From positions 41,219 through 89,033 of the forward strand of contig NZ_BMPI01000027.1 in assembly GCF_014647515.1 (NCBI RefSeq): a DNA stretch of 47,815 nucleotides, written 5' to 3'. Both the position numbers and the translations under genes were made by a program. The notes beneath the pieces were generated by a model that saw only the letters and a list, made by a program, of their open reading frames with translations, did no database searches and was not told the origin of the DNA. Source of the stretch: Dactylosporangium sucinum. Its GTDB lineage: Bacteria > Actinomycetota > Actinomycetes > Mycobacteriales > Micromonosporaceae. This document shows, in pieces, positions 35,697 through 43,946 of this stretch. Numbering within the stretch: position 1 is the stretch's first letter; the number at the start of each line of letters is the position of its first letter.

Positions 35697-36563
35697 TCAG
35701 CGCTCCAGGCTGCGGCTCACCGCCGCGGCGAGCCCGTCCGCGGCGAAGCTGTGCGGATTGGCGGCGGCGTGCCGGACCGCCGACGCCAGGCTCCCGGGCG
35801 GGCCGTGCGCGACGACGAGCGCGCTGGCGCCGGTGTCGAGCGCGGCGAGGATGATGTCGTCGCCGTCGTGCGCCGACAGGATGACGATGCCCATGGCCCG
35901 CCGCGACGCGCGCACCGCCCGGGCGAGGTCGAGGCCGCTGCCGTCGGGGAGCGCGGCGTCGAGGATCACCACGTCCGGATCGTGCTGGTCGAGCAGCGCC
36001 ACCGCCGCCGCGGCGGTGTTCACGACGCCCGTCACCACGATCCGGCCGTCGGCGGCGAGGCCGGCGTGCTCCCCGTCGCGGTCGCCGACGACCACGACGG
36101 TGATCGGGGCCGCGGGGTCGGCGGGCGCGGTCCGGCGGGGGCGCCTGGTCCTCTTGCCGATCACGAGCGGTTCCGCGGCCGGTGCCGTGGCTTCCTGGCC
36201 GGGCGGGGCCGGCGACTCGGCCGCCGGCGGCGGCTCCAGCGCGTGGTCGACCGACTCGTACAGCTCGAACACGCGGTCCAGCGCCGTGATCCGGAAGATC
36301 TTGTTCAGGCGCTCGTGCGGGCACACCACCACGAGCCGCCCGCCCATCGCCCGCTGCCGGCGCAGCGCGCCGACGATGACGCCCAGGCCGGTGGAGTCGA
36401 GGAACTCGACCCGGCTCATGTCGACGATCAGCAGCCCGGTGCCCTCGTACGACACCTCGACCAGGTGCTCCCGCAGCCGCGGGGCGGTGTAGACGTCGAC
36501 CTCGCCGCCCACCATGACGACGGCGTGGCCGTCCCCACGTCGGGTGGTGAGCGACAACTCCAT
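35697..36563 (-). CDS. STAS-receiver fusion protein without output domain
   Basis: A 288-residue protein. Residues 1-110 are a STAS anti-sigma antagonist domain with phospho-acceptor S57 in EFLDSTGLG. A Pro/Ala linker (110-150) follows, then a receiver domain (153-275) with D161/D163 and D202 in VVILDAALPDGSGLDLA. The conserved receiver lysine is missing (ALVVAHG where SK is expected; A252), so the receiver may not switch normally. It ends without the LuxR HTH found in the related gene at 39226. GGAG lies 9 bp before ATG 36563. It may couple partner switching to an unknown signal. Confidence 0.88.
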   Translation of the reverse strand: MELSLTTRRGDGHAVVMVGGEVDVYTAPRLREHLVEVSYEGTGLLIVDMSRVEFLDSTGLGVIVGALRRQRAMGGRLVVVCPHERLNKIFRITALDRVFELYESVDHALEPPPAAESPAPPGQEATAPAAEPLVIGKRTRRPRRTAPADPAAPITVVVVGDRDGEHAGLAADGRIVVTGVVNTAAAAVALLDQHDPDVVILDAALPDGSGLDLARAVRASRRAMGIVILSAHDGDDIILAALDTGASALVVAHGPPGSLASAVRHAAANPHSFAADGLAAAVSRSLER

Positions 36564-36618
36564 CGGTTGGACTCCGGTGTGTCAGGCTGGCCGGCCTCTG
36601 CGCAGGGTAGCCGCAATG

Positions 36619-39195
36619 CTACGGGCGCGCTATGGAGCCGTCGGCGTTCAGGCCGAGGCGTTTGACCCACGTCGCCTCGTCGGAACGTCCGAGCGCGGTG
36701 AGCAGGGTGGGCAGCAGGTCGGCGGCGTGCTGGTCCCCCGCGTTGATCCGGGTGACCAGGGCACCGGCGTCCGCCCGCTCGACGAGGAGCTCGGCCAGGT
36801 GCCACGCCGCCGACCGGTCGCCGCCGTCGGCCCGGCGGGTGAGCTCGTCCACGGCGCCGCGCCCGGCGAGCAGCTCGGCCAGCTGCCAGGCCGAGGGCGG
36901 GTCACCGGCGTCCGCCCGCTCGCGGAGCAGCTCCTCGGCCTCGCGCTGTTCGCCGTGCCGGGCCATGAGGTCGGCCAGCTTCCCCGCCGCCGTGCCGTCG
37001 CCGCCGCGCATCAGGCCCTGCAGGACCGCCGCGGCGGCGGCCACGTCGCCGGCGTGGCGCTCCAGGAGCTCCGCCAGCCGGTACGCGGCCACCGCGTTGC
37101 CCGCCTCGGCCCGGCGCCGCAGGAGCTGCGCCGCCTCGTCGAGCCGGCCGTCGCTCCGGAGCAGGTCGGCGAGGCGCCACGCGGCGTCGTCGTCGCCGCC
37201 GTCCGAGCGCGCCCGCAGCTCGTCGACGTCGCCCCGGTCGGCGAGCACGCCCGCGAGCCGCCACGGGGCCGACCAGTCGCCGTTGCCGGCCTGCTCCTCC
37301 AGCAGGGCGATCGCCTCGTCGTCCTCGTCGTTGCGCACCAGCAGGTCGGCCAGGCGCGACGCGGCGTCGCTGTCCTCGGGCAGCCCCTCGAGGATCTCGA
37401 TCGCCCAGCCGGTGTCGCCGCGTTCGGCCAGCAGGTCGGCCAGGCGGACCGCCGACGGCACGTGGCCCGGGCGCGTCGACATGAACGTCCGCATGACCAG
37501 GACGGCCCGGTCGACCGCACCGGCGTCGACGAGGTGGTCGGCGAGCCGGGACATGGCCGCCCAGTCACCGGCGAGCGCGCGGCTCGTGAGCGTGCCGACG
37601 TCGTCGCGCCGGACCAGCACCCCGGCGAGCCGCCGGGCCGCCGGCTCGTCACCGCCGTCGGCCCGCCGCGTGAGCTCCTCGATCCGGTCGTGCTCGACGA
37701 GCAGCTCGGCCAGGCGCCGGCCGGCCTCGTCGTCGCCGCCGTCGGCGAGCGCGCCGAGCTCGTCGAACTCGCCCCGCAGGGCCAGCAGGGCCGCCCGGCG
37801 CAGGGCGTCGGCCGGCGTGATCGGCGAGATCCGGCGGTACAGGTCGACGGCGTAGCGGTACCGCAGGGTGCGCTCCGCGCCGCGGGCCAGGCGGCCGAGG
37901 TCCTCGACGTCACCGACATGCTCGACCGCGGCCTGCCAGGCGGAGTCGGGGACCGGCTCGGCGTGCCGTGCCCCGCCGGCCTGCTGCTGGAGGAAGTCGG
38001 CCACGGTGTACCCGTCGACCTCGCCCATGTCGACCGCCTCGGGCCGCAGCGCGGCGGCGGCGCCGAGCATGGACTTCGTGGCGTACGCCAGGGCGGTGTC
38101 GAACCAGTCCGGCTTCGCCGCCGCCCGCTCCCGCGTGGAGCAGTAGCCCCGGGCCGCCGCCCGCAGGCAGGTGGCCGAGATCGGGTGCAGCACGCCGAGC
38201 CGGGTGAGGTCCACGGCCGCGGCGATGACCGCTCGCGCGTAGGGGTCGGCGTTCTGCCAGTGGCGCAGCAGGTGCGGCCCCGCGGCGAGGGTCTGGGTCA
38301 GCCCGTACTCGCCGGACGCGAGCGCGGCGCGGACCCGGGGGTCGGCCTCGGCGACGCGCCGGGCCCGGTCGAGCTCGGCGTCGCTGAGTCGCGGCTCGAC
38401 GACGATGACGTTGGCGAGGTCGACCAGGGTGCGCGGCTTGGCGTGGGCGCCGTAGGGCACCTGGAAGGAGGTGTACTCGGCGTACTGCTCGGGCCACAGG
38501 GTGCCGACGATCATCACCGGTGCCGGGGCCCGCAGCAGCTGGCGCACGGTGCCGTCGTCGAGCGGCGGGTCGCCGCTGACGTACCGGTGCAGCTCGTCGA
38601 GCCACACGACCGAGTTGGCGACGGGGTGCTCCGCGAAGGCGGCGACGTCCTCGGACCGGTCGGGATGCACGAGCCACCACTCGGGCAGCATCCGCCGGAT
38701 CGCCTCGAAGGCGCTGCGGGTCTTGCCGGTGGAGGAGTGGCCGACGAGGAGGATGAACGTGCCGGCCCGCGCGCCCTTCTCCACCGCCCGCTGCAGCCCG
38801 TTCCAGCCCTGGTCGAGGTCCCGTTCGATGTACGCCGGGTCGTCGGCGTCGGTGTCGCCGACCCGGATGGCGGCGTGGACGCCCAGGTGGCGCGGGTTGG
38901 CGTCGCGCACGCGGACCGCGTTGGCCGGCACGCGCCGGTCGTCGGCGCGGATCCGGTGGAGGAGGTCGAGCCACCCCGGCAGCTCGGCGGCGGGCACCCG
39001 GCACGCGACCAGGAAGGTCCGCAGCGTCTCCTCGGTCGGCAGGCTCTTGCCGCCGAGCATCTCGCTCACCGTGCCCTTCGGCAGCCGCTTGCCGGAGTTG
39101 GCGTCGAGCTGCGCGTAGGTCAGGCCGGCGGCGCGGCGCAGCTCGTCGAGGCGGGCGGCGAACTCCGCCCGGTTCGTCACGCTCGTCACGTCCAT
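36619..39195 (-). CDS. XRE-HTH / P-loop NTPase / helical-repeat regulator
   Basis: An 858-residue STAND-like protein. Residues 8-65 form an XRE-type HTH (RRAAGLTYAQLDANSGKRLP). The NTPase has Walker A GHSSTGKT (152-159) and Walker B VVWLDELH (196-203), then PVMIVGTLWPEQY. From about 480 to 840 run tandem helical repeats with the theme GD-x2-A-x-RLA-x-LL and spacing of about 27-36 residues. The architecture suggests a switch that oligomerises on a ligand bound to the repeats. GGGAG precedes ATG 39195. It lies 30 bp after a STAS-REC-LuxR gene and 55 bp before a STAS-REC gene. The ligand and target are unknown; a stress or defence role is speculation. Confidence 0.85.
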   Translation of the reverse strand: MDVTSVTNRAEFAARLDELRRAAGLTYAQLDANSGKRLPKGTVSEMLGGKSLPTEETLRTFLVACRVPAAELPGWLDLLHRIRADDRRVPANAVRVRDANPRHLGVHAAIRVGDTDADDPAYIERDLDQGWNGLQRAVEKGARAGTFILLVGHSSTGKTRSAFEAIRRMLPEWWLVHPDRSEDVAAFAEHPVANSVVWLDELHRYVSGDPPLDDGTVRQLLRAPAPVMIVGTLWPEQYAEYTSFQVPYGAHAKPRTLVDLANVIVVEPRLSDAELDRARRVAEADPRVRAALASGEYGLTQTLAAGPHLLRHWQNADPYARAVIAAAVDLTRLGVLHPISATCLRAAARGYCSTRERAAAKPDWFDTALAYATKSMLGAAAALRPEAVDMGEVDGYTVADFLQQQAGGARHAEPVPDSAWQAAVEHVGDVEDLGRLARGAERTLRYRYAVDLYRRISPITPADALRRAALLALRGEFDELGALADGGDDEAGRRLAELLVEHDRIEELTRRADGGDEPAARRLAGVLVRRDDVGTLTSRALAGDWAAMSRLADHLVDAGAVDRAVLVMRTFMSTRPGHVPSAVRLADLLAERGDTGWAIEILEGLPEDSDAASRLADLLVRNDEDDEAIALLEEQAGNGDWSAPWRLAGVLADRGDVDELRARSDGGDDDAAWRLADLLRSDGRLDEAAQLLRRRAEAGNAVAAYRLAELLERHAGDVAAAAAVLQGLMRGGDGTAAGKLADLMARHGEQREAEELLRERADAGDPPSAWQLAELLAGRGAVDELTRRADGGDRSAAWHLAELLVERADAGALVTRINAGDQHAADLLPTLLTALGRSDEATWVKRLGLNADGSIARP

Positions 39196-39225
39196 GCAAC
39201 GCTCCCGATGTCGTCCTTGGCGAGA

Positions 39226-40290
39226 CTAACGTCGGTCGCTGTCCGGCGCCTCCAGGAGCCCGAGGCGCAGGGCCGTCATCAGCGCCTGCGCCCGGTTGGC
39301 CGCCCCGAGCTTGTCGTACAGCCGGCCGATGTGCGTCTTCGCCGTCGATTCGGCGGTCCCGAGCCGCGCGGCGATCCCGGCGACGCTCAGCCCCTCGGCC
39401 AGCATGTGCAGCACCTGCCGTTCGCGGGGCGACAGCTGCGGGCCCTCAGGGGCGAGCCGCCGCCGCATCGCCTCGGCGAGGTTCGCCGCGGTGAACGCGC
39501 TGGGCGCCGACGCCGCGTGCCGGGCCGCCGCGACCACGACGTCGGCCGGGTCGGCCTTGGACACGAACGCGGACGCGCCCGCTTCGAGCGCGCCGAAGAG
39601 CTGGTCGTCGCCGGCGTACATGCTGAGCACGACGATGGCCGTCGTCGCGCTCACGCGGCGCAGCGCCCGGGTGGCGTCGAGGCCGCTGCCGTCGGGCAGC
39701 CGGAGGTCCATGACGATGACGTCCGGCTGCAGCGCGCCGGCCTGCCGCACCGCCTCGGCCGCCGTCGCCGCCTCGCCGACGACCCGGAACTGCGCGTCCC
39801 GCTCGAACACGTGCCGGAGCCCGTAGCGGATCAGCTGATGGTCGTCGACGATGAGGACGGTCGTGCGCACCCGATGCCTCTCGGACACGGACCGCGCGGT
39901 CCGGGCGACGCGCCGCAGCGCGGTCCGCTTCGCCGCGGCGGGCTCCACCCGCGGAGGCGGGGGCGGCGCGACCGCGGCGGTGACGGTGTCGTGCACGGCG
40001 AAGTAGCCGTGGACACCGGTGTCGACGAGCAGCTGCCGCACCCGGGCCGACGGGCTGGCGATGGCCAGCCGCCGCCCGGGTGCCCGGATGGTCCAGCACG
40101 CCTCGACGAGCGCCGAACATCCGGCGTCGTCCATCCGCCCGATCCCGCGCACGTCGAGCACCACGGGCCCGGCCCGCTCACCGGCGGCGTCGACGAGGAG
40201 CCCCCGCACCCGGCCCGCGGAGCCGTGGTCGAGCTCGCCGGACACCGCGATGACGACGTGCCCGGCGACCACCCCGACCGACAGCTCCAC
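39226..40290 (-). CDS. STAS-receiver-LuxR fusion regulator
   Basis: A 354-residue protein: STAS domain (1-105), Pro-rich linker, NarL-type receiver (143-265) with D149-D150, D195 in VIVMDLRLPDGSGLD and K245, then a LuxR HTH (about 283-345, LSPRERQVLHMLAEGLS). The STAS serine is replaced by Asp: RMDDAG instead of LDSTG (D55), as if permanently mimicking phosphorylation. The start is a GTG with a weak ribosome site. It shares domain order with the gene at 35697. It probably binds DNA when D195 is phosphorylated. Confidence 0.88.
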   Translation of the reverse strand: MELSVGVVAGHVVIAVSGELDHGSAGRVRGLLVDAAGERAGPVVLDVRGIGRMDDAGCSALVEACWTIRAPGRRLAIASPSARVRQLLVDTGVHGYFAVHDTVTAAVAPPPPPRVEPAAAKRTALRRVARTARSVSERHRVRTTVLIVDDHQLIRYGLRHVFERDAQFRVVGEAATAAEAVRQAGALQPDVIVMDLRLPDGSGLDATRALRRVSATTAIVVLSMYAGDDQLFGALEAGASAFVSKADPADVVVAAARHAASAPSAFTAANLAEAMRRRLAPEGPQLSPRERQVLHMLAEGLSVAGIAARLGTAESTAKTHIGRLYDKLGAANRAQALMTALRLGLLEAPDSDRR

Positions 40291-40338
40291 CCACTCACAG
40301 TGATCGCTGCCGGGTGCGGCCGCAATCCGTGGGCGCGA

Positions 40339-41221
40339 TCACCGTGTTTGTTGCAGGACCGGTGCCGGGGCGCTCAGCCGCCAGTTGCTCTTGCCGGTGG
40401 TCTTGACCGCGTACATGGCGGCGTCGGCGCGGCGGAGGAGGTCGGCGCGGGACGTCGGGGCGTCGCTGACGAAGGCGATGCCGATGCTCGCGCCCACCGC
40501 CGCCCGGTGGCCGTCGATCGCCACCGGGGTCGCGACGGTGCGGACCAGGCGGTCCGCCAGGGCGGCGGCGTGGGCCGCGGTGCGCTCGGTGAGCACGACG
40601 AACTCGTCGCCGCCCAGGCGGCAGACGGTGTCGCCGGCGGCCTCGCGGGTCAGGCGGGCGGCGATCTCGCACAGCAGGCGGTCGCCGACCTCGTGGCCGA
40701 GGCCGTCGTTGACCGCCTTGAAGCCGTCGAGGTCGAGGAGCAGCAGGGCGGTGTCGGCGCCCGTGGTCGTGTACCGCTCGATCGCCTCGTCGGCCCGGCG
40801 GGCGAGGTACGCCCGGTTGGCCAGGCCGGTCAGCTCGTCGTGCCAGGCCTGGTGCTGCAACCGCTCGGTGAGGCGGCGGTTCTGGGCGAGCAGGCGGCCG
40901 TTCTCCCGCAGGGCCGCCGCCTGCCGGGCCGCGACCAGGCCCACCAGGACGCCTGCCGGCCGCGTACACGAACAGCGCCCGGGCGAGGCTGACCCAGAAC
41001 CGGGCGGTGGCGGGTGCCAGGCCGGGGACGCGGGCGGTGCGGTACACCACGTGCGTCAGGGCGGCGATGAGCGCGAGGTTGGCCAGCACGATGACCGGGC
41101 GGGCCGCGGCGGGCGCCAGCACCAGCGCGGCGAGCACGCCCGCACCGGCCGTGGCCACGCCGGCCGGGAGGACCGGGCGCATGCCGTTCGCGTCGTCGGC
41201 CTGTCCCACGAGCCCTGACAT
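40339..41221 (-). pseudogene. GGDEF diguanylate cyclase, frameshifted
   Basis: The C-terminal part (40339-40944) is a complete GGDEF domain with an intact LGGDEFV active site and LLDLDGFKAVND. The N-terminal part, in another frame from ATG 41221, contains hydrophobic helices (GVATAGAGVLAALVLAPAAA; ANLALIAALTHVVY; ALFVYAA). The two join near 40954-40957: removal of a single base there would restore a membrane helix reading FVYAAAGVLVGLVAARQ. So this is one gene with a one-base shift, either a true mutation or a sequencing error. Translation of the GGDEF half alone from GTG 40944 cannot be excluded. If active it makes c-di-GMP. Confidence 0.75.
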
Positions 41222-41397
41222 CGGCAGCACCGGCCGTGACCTGAACGATTGCCGGACCCTGGTCGTGCGGCGGCGCGTAACGGACCGCGGGGGTGTGCCG
41301 CCCGTTCGGTATGCGGCGTCGTCCGCAGCGCTCCATCCAGCTTCAGCCAACGGACGGGGGTGGGCCGGGGCGCTTCGAGCGTCCCGGCGCACCGCGC

Positions 41398-42693
41398 CTA
41401 CCGGGCCAGCCGCGCCCAGTCGCGTTCCATGCCCGCCAGCGCGACCGGCAGGTCCGGGAACCGCTCCTGGTCGGCGACCGCCGCGAGGACGAGCCGGCCC
41501 GCGTACGACAGGGCCAGGACGCTGACCGCGAGGTTCCCGGCGAGCGCGCCGACCGGCACCAGGTCGAGCACGGGGGCGCCGAGCATCCGCACCGGTGCGG
41601 CCGGTCCGGGCACGTTGCTCACCACCAGGTTGACCATGCGCTGGCCGCGGCCGAGCCGGCGGGCCAGCCCGGCCCGGGCCGCGGCGACCATGCACCACTG
41701 CTGGGCCACGGGCGTCTGCCCGCGCTTGGCCCGGGCCGTCGCCGCCGCCACGGCCCGCAGCCGGGCACCCGGATCACGGTGCAGCGGCAGGCGTACCACG
41801 ACGCTGCCGTTGCGGTTGCCGTGCGCCGGGTCGTCCGGGCCGCGCAGCGAGACCGTCACCGCGACCCGCAGCTGCACGCCGTCGACCGGCTCGCCCCGGG
41901 CGAGCAGCAGGTCCCGGAGCCCGCCACCGACCACGGCGAGGAGCACGTCGGTGACCGTGCCGCCGGCCGCCCGGGCGACCGCCTTCGCCCCGGCCAGGTC
42001 GAGCCGGACCACCCCGAGCCGCCGCCCGGCGCCGACCGGCCCGTTCAGCGACGTCCGCGGCGCCGCCCAGGCCTCCCGCATGGTCCGCGCCGCACCCCGC
42101 CAGAGCCGCCGCCGCCGCTGAGGCGTCCGGTGGAGGCGGTCGACGACCAGCGCGCCCCACCGCGGCGGCGCCGCCGGCACCCACGCCACCGCCGCGGACC
42201 GCGGCGGCGGGTCGAGCAGCGCGCCGAGCAGCCGGACCGCCGCGACACCGTCGCCGACCGCGTGGTGGAGCTTCACCACGACCGCGAGCCGGCGCTCGGG
42301 CAGGCCGGTGACGATCCAGAGGTACCACAGCGGCCGCGCCCGATCGAGCGGCGCCGCCATGAGCCGCTCGGCCAGGCGGAGCAGCTCGGCCTCCCCGCCG
42401 GGCGGGTCGAGCGCGGCCGTCGCGACGTGCCGCTCGACGCGGAACGCCGGGTCGTCGGCCCACACCGGGCGCCCGGCGAGCGGTCCGGGCCGGTGCACCA
42501 CCTGCCGCAGCCGCGGCGCCGCGCCCAGCCCGTCGCGCAGCCGCGCGTGGACCTCGTCCAGCCGCAGCCGCCCGCCCGCGTCGAGCAGCGGCCGGCCGTC
42601 CACCACCGCGACCACCCCGACGTGCATGGGGGCGTCCGGCGTCTCGACCGCGAGGTTGGTCAGGTCGAACGCGCTGAGCCGCTCGATCACCAT
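41398..42693 (-). CDS. WS/DGAT-type wax ester synthase / diacylglycerol acyltransferase
   Basis: A 431-residue acyltransferase that joins acyl-CoA to alcohols or diacylglycerol for storage lipid. The active-site motif HHAVGDG (H143, H144, D148) is intact, with PLWYLWIVTG before it and NLVVSNVPGP in the C-terminal domain, as in the family. The ATG start has no ribosome site; a TACACC box upstream suggests a leaderless start. It is a single gene separated from neighbours by 53 and 176 bp. Confidence 0.92.
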   Translation of the reverse strand: MVIERLSAFDLTNLAVETPDAPMHVGVVAVVDGRPLLDAGGRLRLDEVHARLRDGLGAAPRLRQVVHRPGPLAGRPVWADDPAFRVERHVATAALDPPGGEAELLRLAERLMAAPLDRARPLWYLWIVTGLPERRLAVVVKLHHAVGDGVAAVRLLGALLDPPPRSAAVAWVPAAPPRWGALVVDRLHRTPQRRRRLWRGAARTMREAWAAPRTSLNGPVGAGRRLGVVRLDLAGAKAVARAAGGTVTDVLLAVVGGGLRDLLLARGEPVDGVQLRVAVTVSLRGPDDPAHGNRNGSVVVRLPLHRDPGARLRAVAAATARAKRGQTPVAQQWCMVAAARAGLARRLGRGQRMVNLVVSNVPGPAAPVRMLGAPVLDLVPVGALAGNLAVSVLALSYAGRLVLAAVADQERFPDLPVALAGMERDWARLAR

Positions 42694-42746
42694 ACGTCGA
42701 CGGTGTACCGCGCAGCCCGCCCGCGGCAGGGCCCAAGGTCCCGTCG

Positions 42747-43028
42747 CTACCGGGCGAGGTACGCGACCATCGCCGGCCGGGGCAGGCCCGGGTTCGCGGC
42801 GGCGGCCCCGGCGACGTTCTCCCGGTGCAGGAGCCCGCGGCGGACCAGCCGGATCGCCGGCCCGGCGCCGCCGCGGGCGACCAGCGCGCGCACCTGGCCG
42901 GCGGTGAGGTCGGCACGCTCGGCGAGCTCCTCGGCGGCGGTCGCCAGCAGCGCGTCGAACAGGTCGGGGGGCAGCGCCGGATTCCGCGCCAGGCCACCCA
43001 GTACCGTAGCGTTCCGGTCGACGGACAT
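42747..43028 (-). CDS. Small LRV-like protein of unknown function
   Basis: A 93-residue protein with two NP-x-LP runs (ARNPALPPDLFDALL and ANPGLPRPAMVAYLA) that resemble leucine-rich-repeat-variant motifs, and a basic middle (IRLVRRGLLHRE). There is no signal or membrane segment. It is divergent from the gene at 43041 with only 12 bp between starts, so promoters must overlap coding sequence or be leaderless. Function unknown. Confidence 0.7.
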   Translation of the reverse strand: MSVDRNATVLGGLARNPALPPDLFDALLATAAEELAERADLTAGQVRALVARGGAGPAIRLVRRGLLHRENVAGAAAANPGLPRPAMVAYLAR

Positions 43029-43040
43029 TGAGGGGGATCC

Positions 43041-43514
43041 TTGGAGACGGTGAACGGGTACTTCGAGGAGTTTGCCAGCGTCTTCGCCGGCGAGGAGGCC
43101 GACCCGGACGGCGAGGAGATCGCCCACCCGGAGCGGCTGGCCCGGGAGGCGCTGGACTTCACGCTCGACAGCCTCAAGCGGGTCGACGACTACCTCGCGC
43201 ACCTGTACGAGCACCGGCCGGAGCACCTGGGCCCGCCGTACGTGCTGACCGCCCTGTGGGGCGGCGCCTACGTGGGCGAGGTCATCCGCCGCAGCGCGCC
43301 GCGGCGGTACCACTGGATCGACTACGACGTGTTCGTCGATCGGTACCCCACCTCGGCGGAGCTGCTGGGCGAGCCCGACCTGGGCGTGACCGCGGTCCTG
43401 TCCCCGGGCGGGGGCGGGTTCACGCTGCCGATCAACAAGATCATCAAGTTCCTGCGCAACGGCCCGGAGGACAGCGTGTGGTTCTACGCGACGGCCGAGT
43501 GCCAGGACCGCTGA
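43041..43514 (+). CDS. Conserved hypothetical protein
   Basis: A 157-residue acidic protein. The TTG start has GAGGGGG 4 bp upstream; GTG 43050 is an alternative. Segments such as LDFTLDSLKRVDDYLAHLY, LWGGAYVGEVIRR and NKIIKFLRNGPEDSVWFYA look like a folded cytoplasmic domain. I do not recognise the family. It is divergent from the LRV-like gene and ends before a strong hairpin. Confidence 0.75.
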   Translation: METVNGYFEEFASVFAGEEADPDGEEIAHPERLAREALDFTLDSLKRVDDYLAHLYEHRPEHLGPPYVLTALWGGAYVGEVIRRSAPRRYHWIDYDVFVDRYPTSAELLGEPDLGVTAVLSPGGGGFTLPINKIIKFLRNGPEDSVWFYATAECQDR

Positions 43515-43560
43515 CCCGCCCCGCGGCCACGGTCGCGGCTTCGGCACCGCCCGCCGCGAG

Positions 43561-43603
43561 CCCGTCCATGATCACGAGGGAAGCCTTCGTGATCATGGAC
43601 GGG
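43561..43603. terminator. Bidirectional hairpin between convergent genes
   Basis: A perfect 17-bp stem (CCCGTCCATGATCACGA and its complement) can extend through three further pairs, including one G-U, to a 3-base loop. It lies between convergent genes, 46 bp after one stop and 11 bp from the other. It is AT-richer than the usual terminators in this window, which suggests a dispersed palindromic unit used as a terminator. Confidence 0.75.
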
Positions 43604-43614
43604 ACGGCAGCGCG

Positions 43615-43908
43615 TCAGCCCTCGTCCGGCTCGCAGTTCATGACCACCTCGCAGTCGCAGTAACCACCGAGCTCGTCGAGCCCTTCGGCGAGCCGCTCCC
43701 ACGGCACGGCGTGCTCGGCGGCCCACCGCTCGGCGAACCGCCGGGTGTGGTCGCACCCCTCGGCCGAGACGCGCTCGTCGACGAAGCCGACCAGCTCCGC
43801 GAGCCGGCCCGCGTCGAGCGGCACGACGGCCGCCCGCGCGGCGCGCTCGGCGTTCTTGTACTCGTCACGCAGGCGCTTCCGGCGCGCCCGCTCGTCGTCG
43901 GAGCCCAC
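43615..43908 (-). CDS. DUF2695 family protein
   Basis: A 97-residue protein whose C-terminal half has the DUF2695 features CDHTRRFAERWAAEH and GGYCDCEVVMNCEPDE. The cysteines (C-x-C near the end and the earlier CDH) could bind a metal. GTG 43908 is chosen as the first start in frame; it has no good ribosome site. It follows the GH95-like gene by 38 bp on the same strand. Function unknown. Confidence 0.8.
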   Translation of the reverse strand: MGSDDERARRKRLRDEYKNAERAARAAVVPLDAGRLAELVGFVDERVSAEGCDHTRRFAERWAAEHAVPWERLAEGLDELGGYCDCEVVMNCEPDEG

Positions 43909-43946
43909 GCCGGCATGATGCCACGCCGGACGGGGAAGCCGCTGGT

